Positions 27,296 to 36,131 are shown, numbered from the stretch's first letter. The stretch is 64,000 nucleotides of DNA from Micromonospora violae (GCF_004217135.1 NZ_SHKK01000001.1:4216001-4280000); one strand, 5' to 3'. Numbers and translations are program-made. The notes: a model not told the origin generated them from the sequence alone.

Positions 27296-28572
27296 TTGGC
27301 GTTGAGAATGCTTTCCATCTCACTGGCCGCGTCGGCGGTAGCCTTCTCGACCGTCTTCTGACCCTTCATGACCGAGCTGTTCATCGCCTGGGTCACCGTC
27401 TTCGTCCGGCTGACCTCCACCCACTTCGGGGTGAGCGGCGTGAGCTTGGTGTTCTGCATGGTGGTGGCGAACGCCGCCATCACCTTGTCGTCCGCGTACG
27501 TGCCACCGGAGACCAGGTCCTGGTAGACCGGGAAGAAGCCGAGGCTGCTCGCGAAGCTCTGCGCGTTCTTCTTGTTCAGCAGCACGGTCAGGTAGTCCCA
27601 GGCCAGGTCCTGCCGCTGGCTGTCCTTCCAGATCGCCACGTCCGAGCCGCCCGCGAAACCGGGCGCGGCCTTGCCGTCCGGGCCGGGGATCGGGAACGTA
27701 CCCCAGACCTTCTCGATCTCGGGGTTGTCCTTCTTGATGGCGCCCTGCTGCCAGCTACCGGCGAAGGCCATCGCGGCCTTACCGGTGGCGAACTGGGTAC
27801 GCGCGTCGATCTCGTTCCACCCGGCCGCCGCTGGCGGAGCCACCTTGTGCACGGTCACCAGGTCGGTCCAGAACTTGACGGCCCGCTGCGCCTCGGGCGT
27901 GGTGTAGCCGGACTTCCAGGTGCCGCCCTGGTTGCTGGCGATCTCGCCGCCCGCTCCCCAGAGGAAGGAGTAGAAGGGCAGCTCGGAGTTGCCGGGCAAC
28001 GCGATGCCGTAGGTGCCCTTCTTCTTCGCCTGCACCGTCTTGGCCACGGTGACCAGCTCGTCCCAGGTCTTCGGGGGCTGCACGCCGGCCTCGGCGAACC
28101 AGTCGGTGCGGTAGTAGATCGCGCGCACACCCGCGTACCAGGGCACGCCGTACTGCTTGCCGTCGAGCTGCGCGTTGCGCACCAGGTCGGGCAGCAGGTC
28201 CTTGCCGTCGGCCCAGCCGCCCATCCGACCACTCACATCGGCGAGCGCCTCCTGGGCGGCCCAACCCTGAGTCTCGGTGTTGCCCAGCTCGGTGATGTCC
28301 GGCCCCTCACCACCGGCGAGCGCGGCCTGGAACTTCTTCGGCGCCTCCAGCCAGGGGATGTACTGCACGACCACATCGGTGTCGGGGTGCTTCTGGCGGA
28401 ACTCGGCCTCGACACCGTCGAGGAAGGAGTTTTGCGCGTCCCCACCCTCGCCCATCATCCAGACCGTGAGTTTGTCGTCGGCCGCATCGCCGGAGCCTCC
28501 ACAGCCGGTCAGCACCATCGCGGCCGAGGCCACCACGGCGGTGACCGGGGCCAGCCGCTTCCACCTGTTCAC
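27292..28572 (-). CDS. extracellular sugar-binding lipoprotein (ABC importer)
   Basis: 426 residues. Lipoprotein signal with lipobox VLTGC (Cys24), then a family 1 solute-binding fold (ITELGNTETQGWAA, FAGSWQQGAI). It captures an oligosaccharide outside the cell and delivers it to the two permeases. Several segments recall the chitobiose/N-acetylglucosamine binders DasA and NgcE, but the ligand is not certain. No glycosidase or LacI-type regulator is adjacent. Confidence 0.9.
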   Translation of the reverse strand: MNRWKRLAPVTAVVASAAMVLTGCGGSGDAADDKLTVWMMGEGGDAQNSFLDGVEAEFRQKHPDTDVVVQYIPWLEAPKKFQAALAGGEGPDITELGNTETQGWAAQEALADVSGRMGGWADGKDLLPDLVRNAQLDGKQYGVPWYAGVRAIYYRTDWFAEAGVQPPKTWDELVTVAKTVQAKKKGTYGIALPGNSELPFYSFLWGAGGEIASNQGGTWKSGYTTPEAQRAVKFWTDLVTVHKVAPPAAAGWNEIDARTQFATGKAAMAFAGSWQQGAIKKDNPEIEKVWGTFPIPGPDGKAAPGFAGGSDVAIWKDSQRQDLAWDYLTVLLNKKNAQSFASSLGFFPVYQDLVSGGTYADDKVMAAFATTMQNTKLTPLTPKWVEVSRTKTVTQAMNSSVMKGQKTVEKATADAASEMESILNAK

Positions 28573-28736
28573 GCCACTTCTCCCCTCGCGCCGCCTGGAA
28601 CTAACCTTCTCCGCCGCACCCTAGTACGGAGAATTCCTTTACGACAGTGGGTGGGACTGGCCGAAACGTGGCGACCGTACCGCAGCGGCCCGACGACCGA
28701 GGTCCGGCACCGGACCAAGTTGGGCAGTTCAACACG

Positions 28737-28770
28737 AAAGAGCGCCCAGCTCTCGGCCGGGCGCTCTTTC
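28737..28770 (-). terminator. hairpin terminator after GlsB copy 1
   Basis: GAAAGAGCGCCC (28737-28748) pairs perfectly with GGGCGCTCTTTC (28759-28770) over an 11... loop of about ten bases, 50 bases past the stop of the minus-strand gene. It also isolates that gene from the sugar transporter operon. Confidence 0.8.
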
Positions 28771-28821
28771 GAGTCGTGCTCTCCTACCAGTGGTGCTGTG
28801 TCGCCAGATGATGCCGGGTCG

Positions 28822-29106
28822 TTATCGGGTGACGCGACGGCGACCACCCACACCGGCCACCAGCGCGACCGCGATCGCGGCCACCACGACCTGCACCAGC
28901 AGTTCGCCCCAGTCGACACCGCTCGTCTCGGTCGCGATGCCGATGGCCCGCGCCAGGACCGTGCCCAGCAGCGCCGCGCCGATACCGATCAGCAGGTGCA
29001 GCCAGATCGGCATGTTCTGCCGACCCGGGACGACCAGGCGACCGAGCGCGCCGACGATGAGACCGACAACGATCGCAGTGATGATGCCCCACACGGTGAA
29101 CTCCAC
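28822..29106 (-). CDS. GlsB/YeaQ/YmgE family membrane protein, copy 1
   Basis: 94 residues with three hydrophobic segments and the family pattern GALGRLVVPGRQNMPIW...GIGAALLG. Members are small stress-induced membrane proteins of unknown mechanism. The start is GTG 29106: GGAGGG lies 6-7 bases before it, whereas the earlier in-frame GTG 29112 would overlap the binding site. A near-identical second copy lies 413 bases upstream with matching promoter and leader. Confidence 0.88.
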   Translation of the reverse strand: MEFTVWGIITAIVVGLIVGALGRLVVPGRQNMPIWLHLLIGIGAALLGTVLARAIGIATETSGVDWGELLVQVVVAAIAVALVAGVGGRRRVTR

Positions 29107-29132
29107 GGCCACCCTCCTTCAAAGAATGTCTG

Positions 29133-29149
29133 ACACACGATGCGTGTGC
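29133..29149 (-). promoter_or_regulatory. leader hairpin/operator of GlsB copy 1
   Basis: CACACG-ATG-CGTGTG is a perfect inverted repeat between the likely promoter (29169-29194) and the ribosome binding site. An equivalent palindrome occurs at the same place before copy 2 with a different spacer. Confidence 0.55.
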
Positions 29150-29168
29150 TTCCTGTCGTGACCGTTAA

Positions 29169-29194
29169 TTGCCCGACCCCTCGAAAATCCAAAC
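29169..29194 (-). promoter_or_regulatory. SigB-like promoter of GlsB copy 1
   Basis: On the minus strand GTTT (29194-29191) is followed after 16 bases by GGGCAA (29174-29169), 63 bases before the start codon. The pattern resembles stress sigma factor promoters (GTTT-N14-16-GGGTAT) with one mismatch in the core. Both elements and the spacing are kept before copy 2. Confidence 0.5.
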
Positions 29195-29448
29195 CGACTG
29201 CACGCACCAAACGATCACGATTTGGCCGACAAGACCACGTTCCACCCCGGGCCCACCGGCGGGCATCCCCGGTGGACGGCCGGACGGCCGCCACACGATC
29301 AAGATCAACACGAGGTCATTGAATCCGTGGCATCAGAGCCACCGGGACACCTCGACATCACGAAAACCGAGTCGATCACCGCGACGCAGCCGCCGAAGAC
29401 CACCCGACCGGCACCGGAACCGCTGGCGCGGACGGCCGGCGGAACGCC
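29195..29448. other. intergenic between the two GlsB copies, no gene
   Basis: Between the promoter of copy 1 and the terminator of copy 2 I see no coding frame with codon bias and no further conserved element. Confidence 0.5.
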
Positions 29449-29482
29449 GATGGGCGCCCGACCTGTCGGCCGGGCGCCCATC
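29449..29482 (-). terminator. hairpin terminator after GlsB copy 2
   Basis: GATGGGCGCCC (29449-29459) and GGGCGCCCATC (29472-29482) pair perfectly across a 12-base loop, 37 bases beyond the copy 2 stop. Confidence 0.8.
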
Positions 29483-29518
29483 CGGAGATGTCGCGGTGGT
29501 GCGGGTTGGTGCTGCGGG

Positions 29519-29803
29519 TTATCGGGTCAAGCGGCGGCGGCCACCCACACCGGCCACCAGCGCGACCGCGATCGCGGCCAGCACGACCTGCACCAGCAGC
29601 TCGCCCCAGTCGATGCCGCTCGTCTCGGTCGCGATGCCGATGGCCCGCGCCAGGACGGTGCCCAGCAGGGCCGCGCCGATACCGATCAGCATGTGCAGCC
29701 AGATCGGCATGTCCTGCCGGCCCGGGACGACCAGACGGCCGAGCGCCCCGATGATGAGACCAACAACGATCGCAGTGATGATGCCCCACACGGTGAACTC
29801 CAC
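29519..29803 (-). CDS. GlsB/YeaQ/YmgE family membrane protein, copy 2
   Basis: 94 residues, differing from copy 1 at only about seven positions, all conservative (for example V/I, N/D, L/M). Start GTG 29803 with AAGGAGGG upstream. The duplicated unit includes about 90 bases of leader and promoter. The codons differ at many third positions, so the duplication is not recent or is under purifying selection. Confidence 0.88.
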   Translation of the reverse strand: MEFTVWGIITAIVVGLIIGALGRLVVPGRQDMPIWLHMLIGIGAALLGTVLARAIGIATETSGIDWGELLVQVVLAAIAVALVAGVGGRRRLTR

Positions 29804-29830
29804 GGTCGCCCTCCTTCAAAAGAATGTCTG

Positions 29831-29847
29831 GCACACGAGGTGTGTGC
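29831..29847 (-). promoter_or_regulatory. leader hairpin/operator of GlsB copy 2
   Basis: GCACAC-GAGGT-GTGTGC, perfect six-base arms, in the same position relative to start codon and promoter as the palindrome of copy 1. Confidence 0.55.
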
Positions 29848-29866
29848 TTCCTGTCGTGACGGCTAA

Positions 29867-29892
29867 GTGCCCGACTCACCGAAAGCCCAAAC
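29867..29892 (-). promoter_or_regulatory. SigB-like promoter of GlsB copy 2
   Basis: GTTT (29892-29889), 16-base spacer, GGGCAC (29872-29867) on the minus strand, 64 bases before the start. Matches copy 1 in both hexamers and spacing. Confidence 0.5.
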
Positions 29893-30097
29893 CGATTCAC
29901 CTGTTGGGAGAACGCAGATTGTCAATGCCTGAGCAGTGCGTCGATTGGTGCAGGCGTACATTCACACAGGTAGGAGCCCGTCTCATCGACCCGCGCCCGC
30001 CACCACAGCGGCACAAAACTTCCGCGCCCGACGGTCACCCTCGTTGCACCAGCGGCACAGACTGGCAGCCGAGCGCGCGACACGCCCGGCAACGCAG

Positions 30098-30128
30098 CGC
30101 GCCCGGGCACGTGTGGCACCCGGGCGCG
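30098..30128 (-). terminator. hairpin terminator after lepA
   Basis: CGCGCCCGGG (30098-30107) and CCCGGGCGCG (30119-30128) pair perfectly, 15 bases past the lepA stop. The 29893-30097 stretch beyond it has no convincing gene. Confidence 0.8.
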
Positions 30129-30142
30129 TACGGCGTGGCGAC

Positions 30143-32020
30143 CTACTTCTTGCCGGCGGCCTTGCCGTCGCCGGACTCGGAGGAGAGGGCGGCGATGAAG
30201 GCCTCCTGCGGGACCTCGACCCGGCCGACCATCTTCATCCGCTTCTTGCCCTCCTTCTGCTTCTCCAGCAGCTTGCGCTTACGGCTGATGTCACCGCCGT
30301 AGCACTTGGCGAGAACGTCCTTGCGGATCGCCCGGATGGTTTCCCGGGCGATGACCCGGCTGCCGATGGCCGCCTGGATCGGCACCTCGAACTGCTGGCG
30401 CGGGATCAGGGTACGCAGCTTGGCGGCGATGGTGACGCCGTAGTTGTACGCCTTGTCCTTGTGCACGATGGCACTGAACGCGTCCACCGGCTCGCCGTGC
30501 AGCAGGATGTCCACCTTCACCAGGTCGGACGCCTGCTCACCGGAGGGCTCGTAGTCGAGGGAGGCGTAACCCTTGGTACGGCTCTTCAACTGGTCGAAGA
30601 AGTCGTAGATGATCTCCGCGAGGGGCAGCGTGTAACGCAGCTCCACCCGGTCAGCGGAGAGGTAGTCCATGCCGAGCAGGGTGCCGCGCCGGCCCTGGCA
30701 GAGCTCCATGACCGCGCCCACGTAGTCGTTGGGCGTCAGGACGGTGGCCCGGACCACCGGCTCGTACACCTCGGCGATCTTGCCGGTGGGGTACTCGCTC
30801 GGGTTGGTCACGACGATCTCCGCGCCGTCGTCCGTGATCGCCCGGTAGACGACGTTGGGCGCGGTGGAGATCAGGTCGAGGTTGTACTCGCGCTCCAGCC
30901 GCTCCCGGATGATCTCCAGGTGGAGCAGGCCGAGGAAGCCGCAGCGGAAGCCGAAGCCGAGCGCACCAGAGGTCTCCGGCTCGTAGTCCAGGGCGGCGTC
31001 GTTGAGCTTGAGCTTGTCCAACGCCTCGCGCAGGTTCGGGTAGTCGGACCCGTCGATCGGGTAGAGACCGGAGTAGACCATCGGCTTCGGGTCCTTGTAG
31101 CCGCCCAACGGCTCGGCCGCCGGCCGGCTGTTGATGGTGACCGTGTCACCGACCCGGGACTGCCGGACGTCCTTCACACCGGTGATGAGGTAGCCGACCT
31201 CGCCGACGCCGAGCGCCTCGGCCTTGACCATCTCGGGGGAGATGACGCCGATCTCCAGCAGCTCGTGCACCGCCCCGGTGGACATCATCTTGATCCGCTC
31301 GCGGGCGCTGATCCGGCCGTCGATGACCCGGACGTACGTGACGACGCCACGGTAGACGTCGTACACCGAATCGAAGATCATCGCCCGGGCGGGCGCCTCG
31401 GCGTCGCCGACCGGTGGGATGAACTGCCGGACGATCTCGTCGAGCAGGTGCGGGACGCCCTCGCCGGTCTTGCCGGAGACCCGGATGCAGTCGGCGGGGT
31501 CGCCGCCGATGAGGTGCGCCAACTCCTCGGCGTACTTCTCCGGCTGCGCGGCCGGCAGGTCGATCTTGTTGAGCACCGGGATGATGCGCAGGTCGTTCTC
31601 GAGCGCCAGGTAGAGGTTGGCCAGGGTCTGCGCCTCGATGCCCTGCGCGGCGTCGACCAGCAGCACGGCACCCTCGCAGGCGGCCAGCGACCGGGACACC
31701 TCGTAGGTGAAGTCCACGTGCCCCGGGGTGTCGATCATGTTGAGGACGGCGTGCTCACCGGCCCGCTCACCCTCACGGATCGTCCACGGCATGCGGACGG
31801 CCTGGCTCTTGATGGTGATGCCGCGCTCGCGCTCGATGTCCATCCGGTCCAGGTACTGCGCGCGCATCTGCCGGGGGTCGACCACGCCGGTGAGCTGCAA
31901 CATCCGGTCGGCCAGGGTCGACTTCCCGTGGTCGATGTGGGCGATGATGCCGAAGTTCCGGATGCGACCGGGGTCGGTGGCACCAGGGGCGTTCGCGCCG
32001 GGATCGAGCTTCGGTGGCAC
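30143..32020 (-). CDS. lepA: elongation factor 4 (LepA)
   Basis: 625 residues. Ribosomal GTPase that helps 30S assembly and can back-translocate ribosomes. G1 AHIDHGKST at residues 27-35, effector [17 protein letters not shown] and NKIDLP are present, and the LepA-specific C-terminal domain ends [16 protein letters not shown]. The first 18 residues (to DPGRIRN) are an actinobacterial extension; GTG or ATG 32020 is retained. Flanked by rpsT and holA upstream as in other actinobacteria. Confidence 0.97.
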   Translation of the reverse strand: MPPKLDPGANAPGATDPGRIRNFGIIAHIDHGKSTLADRMLQLTGVVDPRQMRAQYLDRMDIERERGITIKSQAVRMPWTIREGERAGEHAVLNMIDTPGHVDFTYEVSRSLAACEGAVLLVDAAQGIEAQTLANLYLALENDLRIIPVLNKIDLPAAQPEKYAEELAHLIGGDPADCIRVSGKTGEGVPHLLDEIVRQFIPPVGDAEAPARAMIFDSVYDVYRGVVTYVRVIDGRISARERIKMMSTGAVHELLEIGVISPEMVKAEALGVGEVGYLITGVKDVRQSRVGDTVTINSRPAAEPLGGYKDPKPMVYSGLYPIDGSDYPNLREALDKLKLNDAALDYEPETSGALGFGFRCGFLGLLHLEIIRERLEREYNLDLISTAPNVVYRAITDDGAEIVVTNPSEYPTGKIAEVYEPVVRATVLTPNDYVGAVMELCQGRRGTLLGMDYLSADRVELRYTLPLAEIIYDFFDQLKSRTKGYASLDYEPSGEQASDLVKVDILLHGEPVDAFSAIVHKDKAYNYGVTIAAKLRTLIPRQQFEVPIQAAIGSRVIARETIRAIRKDVLAKCYGGDISRKRKLLEKQKEGKKRMKMVGRVEVPQEAFIAALSSESGDGKAAGKK

Positions 32021-32136
32021 AGCGGTCCGTTCTGGTCGGCTGACGTGAACAGGCCGGCGCGCCGCCGACCCCCTCTATGTTCCCACGCCGCCGGGGCGCG
32101 CCCGATGCGCGGGCGATGGATCGGCCCGAGGACCCC

Positions 32137-32673
32137 TCACTCCATCGGCGGCTCGACGAAGAGCGCGGCCAGCCGGGGCAGCCGGCGACGCGCCTCGTCC
32201 TCGTCGTCGAAGTCCCAGAAGTCGTTCAGGTCCGGCGTCCGCACCGGGTCGCGGTCCGCCGGCAGCTCGGTCGCGGTGGCCTTGCGGTACGCGTCCCAGG
32301 GCACCGAGAGCATCTGCTCGGCGGCGAACTCCTCGCCGCTGAGCGAGGCCGCCCGCACCTGAGGCAATTCGGCCAGCGAGTCCGGTTCGGCGACCGCGCG
32401 GGCGAAGACGGCCCGCCCCTGGGTCATCAACCAACCCCGGAAGTGTTCGAAGCCGTCGGCCGAGGCGCCACCGTTGATCAGGTACGCCGCACCCCACAGA
32501 TCCGCCTTGTGCGAGGCGGCCAGCACCCGCATCTGGTGCCGCGCGTACCCGATGATGTCCTCCGGATCGCGCTCGGCGAGCAGCGCGACGGCCCGCGCGG
32601 CGACCGGGCCGGGCTCACCACCACCGCCGGCCCGCGCCTCGTCGATCAGCTTCCAGAAGTCCTCGGTCCTCAT
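32137..32673 (-). CDS. DUF4240 domain protein
   Basis: 178 residues starting MRTEDFWKLIDEAR, the hallmark opening of DUF4240. The domain covers residues 1-125 and is followed by an acidic segment (DFDDEDEAR). No function is known for the family. ATG 32673 diverges from the kinase-like gene at 32735, leaving 61 bases for both promoters. Confidence 0.8.
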   Translation of the reverse strand: MRTEDFWKLIDEARAGGGGEPGPVAARAVALLAERDPEDIIGYARHQMRVLAASHKADLWGAAYLINGGASADGFEHFRGWLMTQGRAVFARAVAEPDSLAELPQVRAASLSGEEFAAEQMLSVPWDAYRKATATELPADRDPVRTPDLNDFWDFDDEDEARRRLPRLAALFVEPPME

Positions 32674-32734
32674 GGCTTGGCAGTCTGGCAGTGTCGCCGT
32701 GCGTCGCGCACGTACCCCGGGGCAGCATGGTGGG

Positions 32735-33721
32735 GTGTCCGCTCCCCTGCTGCCGCCGGTGCCGTACCACGCGAGTGCCCTGCGCCCGTCGTGGCCGGAG
32801 TTGCCGGCGGCGCTGCGGGCCGCAGTCGCGGACCGGCTCGGCGCGCCGGTGGTCACCGCCCGGGTCGCGGGCGCGGGCTTCACCCGGGGGTTCGCCGCCG
32901 TGCTCGGCACCGCCGACGGTGGTCGGGCCTTCGTCAAGGCCGCACCCGCCGCCGAGCAACCGCATCTGGTCGACTGGTACGCCCGAGAGGCCGCGATCCT
33001 CGACCGGCTGCCGGCGGACCTGCCGGCGCCCCGCCCCCGCTGGACCCTCGCCGCGGCCGGCTGGTTCGTGCTCTGCACCGACGCCGTCGACGGACACACC
33101 CCGCGCCTGCCCTGGGTGCCCGCCGAACTGGACGCCACCCTCGCCGGGTACGCGCAGGTCGCCGCCGCCCTGGCCGACCCACCGGCCGAGCTGACCGCGC
33201 TCGGCCTGCCGCGCCTGGCCGACCTGGCCCGGTCGGACATCCTCTGGTGGGAGGAGGTCGCCGCCGGTCGCGAGCCGACCCCACCCCTGCCCGCGCGGTT
33301 TCAGGGCCGACTGCCCGAGTTGGTGGAGTTGGAGTCCCTCCTCCCCCGGTACGCCGCCGGGGCGACCGGACTGATCCACGGTGACCTACGGGTCGACAAC
33401 GTACTGATCGGCCCGGACGGCCGAGCCTGGTTCTGCGACTGGACCTGGGTCTGCTCCGGCCCGGCCTGGTTCGACCTGGCCGGCCTCCTGCTCACCGCGT
33501 ACGCCAGCGGGCTGGACGCCGACCGGCTCTTCGCCACCCACCCGGCCGCTGCCGGTGCGCCCCCGGACGCGCTGGACGCGACCCTGGCCGCCCTGGCCGG
33601 CTACCACCTGACCGGCGCTGCCGCCGCACCGCCGACGGCCTCGCCGCACCTCCCCGCCCACCAGCGCTGGAGCGGCGAACAGTCGCTCGACTGGCTGGCC
33701 CGCCGCCAGGGCTGGCGATGA
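32735..33721 (+). CDS. aminoglycoside phosphotransferase-fold kinase
   Basis: 328 residues. APH/choline kinase fold with the catalytic loop HGDLRVDN and the metal-binding Asp in WFCDWTW. The N-lobe has a lysine in GRAFVKAAP. The substrate is unknown; proximity to core genes gives no hint of antibiotic resistance. GTG 32735 is chosen because the family N-terminus fits and the earlier frame is the opposite strand of DUF4240. Its stop abuts a GC-rich tandem repeat. Confidence 0.8.
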   Translation: MSAPLLPPVPYHASALRPSWPELPAALRAAVADRLGAPVVTARVAGAGFTRGFAAVLGTADGGRAFVKAAPAAEQPHLVDWYAREAAILDRLPADLPAPRPRWTLAAAGWFVLCTDAVDGHTPRLPWVPAELDATLAGYAQVAAALADPPAELTALGLPRLADLARSDILWWEEVAAGREPTPPLPARFQGRLPELVELESLLPRYAAGATGLIHGDLRVDNVLIGPDGRAWFCDWTWVCSGPAWFDLAGLLLTAYASGLDADRLFATHPAAAGAPPDALDATLAALAGYHLTGAAAAPPTASPHLPAHQRWSGEQSLDWLARRQGWR

Positions 33722-33797
33722 CGGCGGCGGCGCGGCCCGGCGGCGGCGCGGCCCGGCGGCGGCGCGGCCCGGCGGCGGCGCGGCCCGGCGGCGGCGC
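33722..33797. repeat. 16-base tandem repeat, 4.75 copies
   Basis: CGGCGGCGGCGCGGCC is repeated perfectly from the base after the kinase stop and ends where the family A inverted repeat begins. Confidence 0.9.
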
Positions 33798-33879
33798 TTG
33801 ATCGACTCGGGTTTCTTGAAATCGGGCCTTCTGACGTGGTCGGATGCCCCGATTTTCAGGAAGCCGAGTGGATCAAGCG
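33796..33879. repeat. long intergenic inverted repeat, family A copy 1
   Basis: Left arm starts CGCTTGATCGACTCGGGTTT and the right arm is its imperfect complement, ending GGATCAAGCG; the inner arm contains ATCGGGG/CCCCGAT. The outer TTGATCGACTCGG recurs at 35977-36057 and 45402-45482. It lies between two plus-strand genes (kinase and rpsT). Confidence 0.8.
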
Positions 33880-34048
33880 TCGAAACGTCCGAGTGAGCCC
33901 CGGCCACCCGGGAGAACGCCGTTCGGACCGAGCCGTTTTGGCTCGTCCGGGGCGACCTGGTAACCTGGCTCTTCGCGTGGCGATGACGCATGTTCGGCAT
34001 CACGCGCAATAAGCTGACCAACCCGAGCTATCAAGACGAGGCTGTCGC

Positions 34049-34315
34049 GTGGCGAACATCAAGTCCCAGATCAAGCGCAACCGGCAGAACGAGAAGGCCC
34101 GGCTGCGCAACAAGTCGGTCAAGTCGTCGCTGAAGACCGCCGTCCGGAAGTTCCACGAGGCTGCCGAGGCCGGTGACGTCGAGAAGGCGACCGCGCTCAT
34201 GCTGGACGCCTCCCGCAAGCTGGACAAGGCCGTCAGCAAGGGCGTGATCCACTCCAACCAGGCCGCGAACCGCAAGTCCGCGATCGCAAAGCGCGTGGTG
34301 GCGCTCTCCGCCTGA
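34049..34315 (+). CDS. rpsT: 30S ribosomal protein S20
   Basis: 88 residues, basic and helical: [20 protein letters not shown] at the start and [14 protein letters not shown] at the end. Binds 16S rRNA early in 30S assembly. Starts at GTG 34049. It lies opposite to the neighbouring core genes, as in M. tuberculosis, and has its own terminator. Confidence 0.97.
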   Translation: MANIKSQIKRNRQNEKARLRNKSVKSSLKTAVRKFHEAAEAGDVEKATALMLDASRKLDKAVSKGVIHSNQAANRKSAIAKRVVALSA

Positions 34316-34341
34316 CGACTTCACCGTCAGACTGATTCGGA

Positions 34342-34367
34342 AAGCCCCGGGCTCAGGCCCGGGGCTT
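34342..34367 (+). terminator. hairpin terminator after rpsT
   Basis: AAGCCCCGGGC and GCCCGGGGCTT pair perfectly over a 4-base loop TCAG, 26 bases after the stop. Confidence 0.9.
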
Positions 34368-34442
34368 CCGTGTGTCCAGAGGCCGGCCGTTCGGTTTCTC
34401 CGGGCCGGCCGTTCGGTGCGTGGCCCCGCCGGGGGTCGGCGC

Positions 34443-34856
34443 TCAGTCTGACGGGTTGGCCTGCCGGGGAGGTGGCACCGGGTCGGCGGTGATCACCACG
34501 CCGGGAACGCTGTGCGAAACCCACTCCACCCGGGCTCGGCCGACCACCGGTTCCATCTGCCGGCGAAATCGGTCCCGTTCCTGCTCAGGCACGAGCGCGG
34601 CGGAGCGGACCACGACCGCGGCCACCATGTCGTTGAGCTTGACCATGACCGCCACCACGATCGGCAGCACCAGCACCGCCCACCAGCTGACCAACTCGGC
34701 GAGGGCGAGCAGCACCGCCAACGCGATGGCGCCCTCGAAGAAGAGGAAGCACAGCACGCCGCCGGGGTTGACGAACCGCAGGCCGAGCAGCCGGGCGTAG
34801 AGCGGTCGGTAACGCTCCTCGTCCACGGAAATGGTGGCCCACGCGGGGCGGTTCAC
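34443..34856 (-). CDS. two-pass membrane protein, hypothetical
   Basis: 137 residues from GTG 34856 (AAGGG just upstream), five bases after the holA stop. Two hydrophobic segments (GGVLCFLFFEGAIALAVLLA and VSWWAVLVLPIVVAVMV) are followed by a soluble, charged C-terminus. Tight spacing suggests co-expression with holA. Family not recognised. Confidence 0.7.
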   Translation of the reverse strand: MNRPAWATISVDEERYRPLYARLLGLRFVNPGGVLCFLFFEGAIALAVLLALAELVSWWAVLVLPIVVAVMVKLNDMVAAVVVRSAALVPEQERDRFRRQMEPVVGRARVEWVSHSVPGVVITADPVPPPRQANPSD

Positions 34857-34861
34857 CCTTG

Positions 34862-35878
34862 TCACCTGGTGCTGCCCTGCCGGGCCGCCGCGACTGAGAA
34901 GACCGCACGTTCCAGGGCGTACGCCCGGTCGTCGGAGCCGCCCTTGACGGCCGCGTTGCACTCGGCGGCGGCCTGCATGGCCCGCACCAGGCCCTCCGGC
35001 GTCCAACCCCGCCCCTGCCGCTGTGCCCGCTCGATCTTCCAGGCGGGCATTCCGAGGCTGCTGGCCAGCTGGTACGGGCTACCCCGCCCGGCCGATGCCA
35101 CCCGCGCCACGGTGCGCACCCCGTCGGCGAGGGCATCGGCGATGGGCACCGGGTCGACCCCGACGTGCAGGGCCCAGCGCAGCGCCTCAAGCGCCGCCGG
35201 CACGTCGCCGACCATGGTGGCGTCGGCCACCGTGAAGCCGGTCACCTCGACCCGACCCCGGTAGTAACGGGAGACCGTCTCGGCGCTGATCCGCCCATCG
35301 GTGTCGGCGATCAGTTGAGAACAGGCAGCGGCCAACTCGCGCAGGTCGTTGCCGACCGCGGCGATGAGCGCCTCGGCGGCGTCATCGGTGCACTTTCCGC
35401 CAGCTCGGCGGATCTCGTCGCGGACGAAGGTCACCCGGTCGCGGTGCCCCTTGAGCTTGGCGGCCGGGACCACCGTCGCGCCGGCCGCCCGCAGGCCGTC
35501 GGCGAACGCCTTGCCCTTGGCACCTCCGAGGTGCAGCACCAGCAGTTGGACGTCCGGGTCGGGATTCTTCGCGTACGCCAACAACGCGGCGACCAGGTCC
35601 TTGCGGGCATCCTGGCCGGAGCGCAGGATCAGCAGCCGCCGCCCGCCGAACAGCGAGGGGCTGAGCATCTCGGCGATCTCGCCGACGGTAAGCGCACTGG
35701 CCTGGTATTCCCGGACGTCCACCTCGGGGTCGACGGAGCGGACCTTCGCGACAGCTTCGGTGACCGCGCGCGTGGCGAGCAACTCCTCATCACCGAGGAC
35801 GAGCAGAATGGGGGCGAGGCTGGCGGGGGTCACGCCGCCCATATTCGCACGGCCTGCGGCGGGATCGTGCCTGCTCAT
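34862..35878 (-). CDS. holA: DNA polymerase III subunit delta
   Basis: 338 residues. Clamp-loader delta subunit that opens the beta clamp. N-terminal LVLGDEELLATRAV, ADGLRAAGATVV, the AAA+-like core (ELAAACSQLI) and the C-terminal helical collar (PYQLASSLGMPAWKIERA) match the family. ATG 35878 is used; ATG at MGGVT, 12 codons later, is an alternative. Lies downstream of comEA-comEC in the conserved order. Confidence 0.94.
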   Translation of the reverse strand: MSRHDPAAGRANMGGVTPASLAPILLVLGDEELLATRAVTEAVAKVRSVDPEVDVREYQASALTVGEIAEMLSPSLFGGRRLLILRSGQDARKDLVAALLAYAKNPDPDVQLLVLHLGGAKGKAFADGLRAAGATVVPAAKLKGHRDRVTFVRDEIRRAGGKCTDDAAEALIAAVGNDLRELAAACSQLIADTDGRISAETVSRYYRGRVEVTGFTVADATMVGDVPAALEALRWALHVGVDPVPIADALADGVRTVARVASAGRGSPYQLASSLGMPAWKIERAQRQGRGWTPEGLVRAMQAAAECNAAVKGGSDDRAYALERAVFSVAAARQGSTR

Positions 35879-35976
35879 TCACTGCTTGGTCGGCGCAGCC
35901 CGCACTCAGTGCAAATCCAGACATCTGCCTCAATTCCCCATTTAATCCTCAATTCGTGTAGACAATGGGGTCGCTT

Positions 35977-36057
35977 CTTGATCCACACGGGATCAAGGAA
36001 GTCGCGGTGTTAGACCGCCGGTGACACCGCGACGTCAAGAATCCCGAGTCGATCAAG
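35977..36057. repeat. long intergenic inverted repeat, family A copy 2
   Basis: Left arm begins CTTGATCCACACGGGAT, right arm ends ATCCCGAGTCGATCAAG; the inner arms carry GTCGCGGTGT/ACACCGCGAC, unlike the inner arms of other copies but complementary to each other. Between holA and the end of comEC. Confidence 0.7.
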
Positions 36058-36131
36058 GGCCCGGACGGCGAGCGGGAGTCCGATTGCCGGCCCGCGAGTC
36101 AGGACTGCCGACCTGCGGCGCAACGCCACGA

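Noticed and set aside
29922..30119. 65-residue minus frame between the GlsB genes and lepA
   Set aside because: Overlaps the lepA terminator hairpin, has no ribosome binding site and no recognisable domain.
32735..33721. Antibiotic resistance by aminoglycoside phosphotransferase
   Set aside because: Only the general kinase fold is visible; no specific resistance family was recognised, so a general kinase-fold call is kept.
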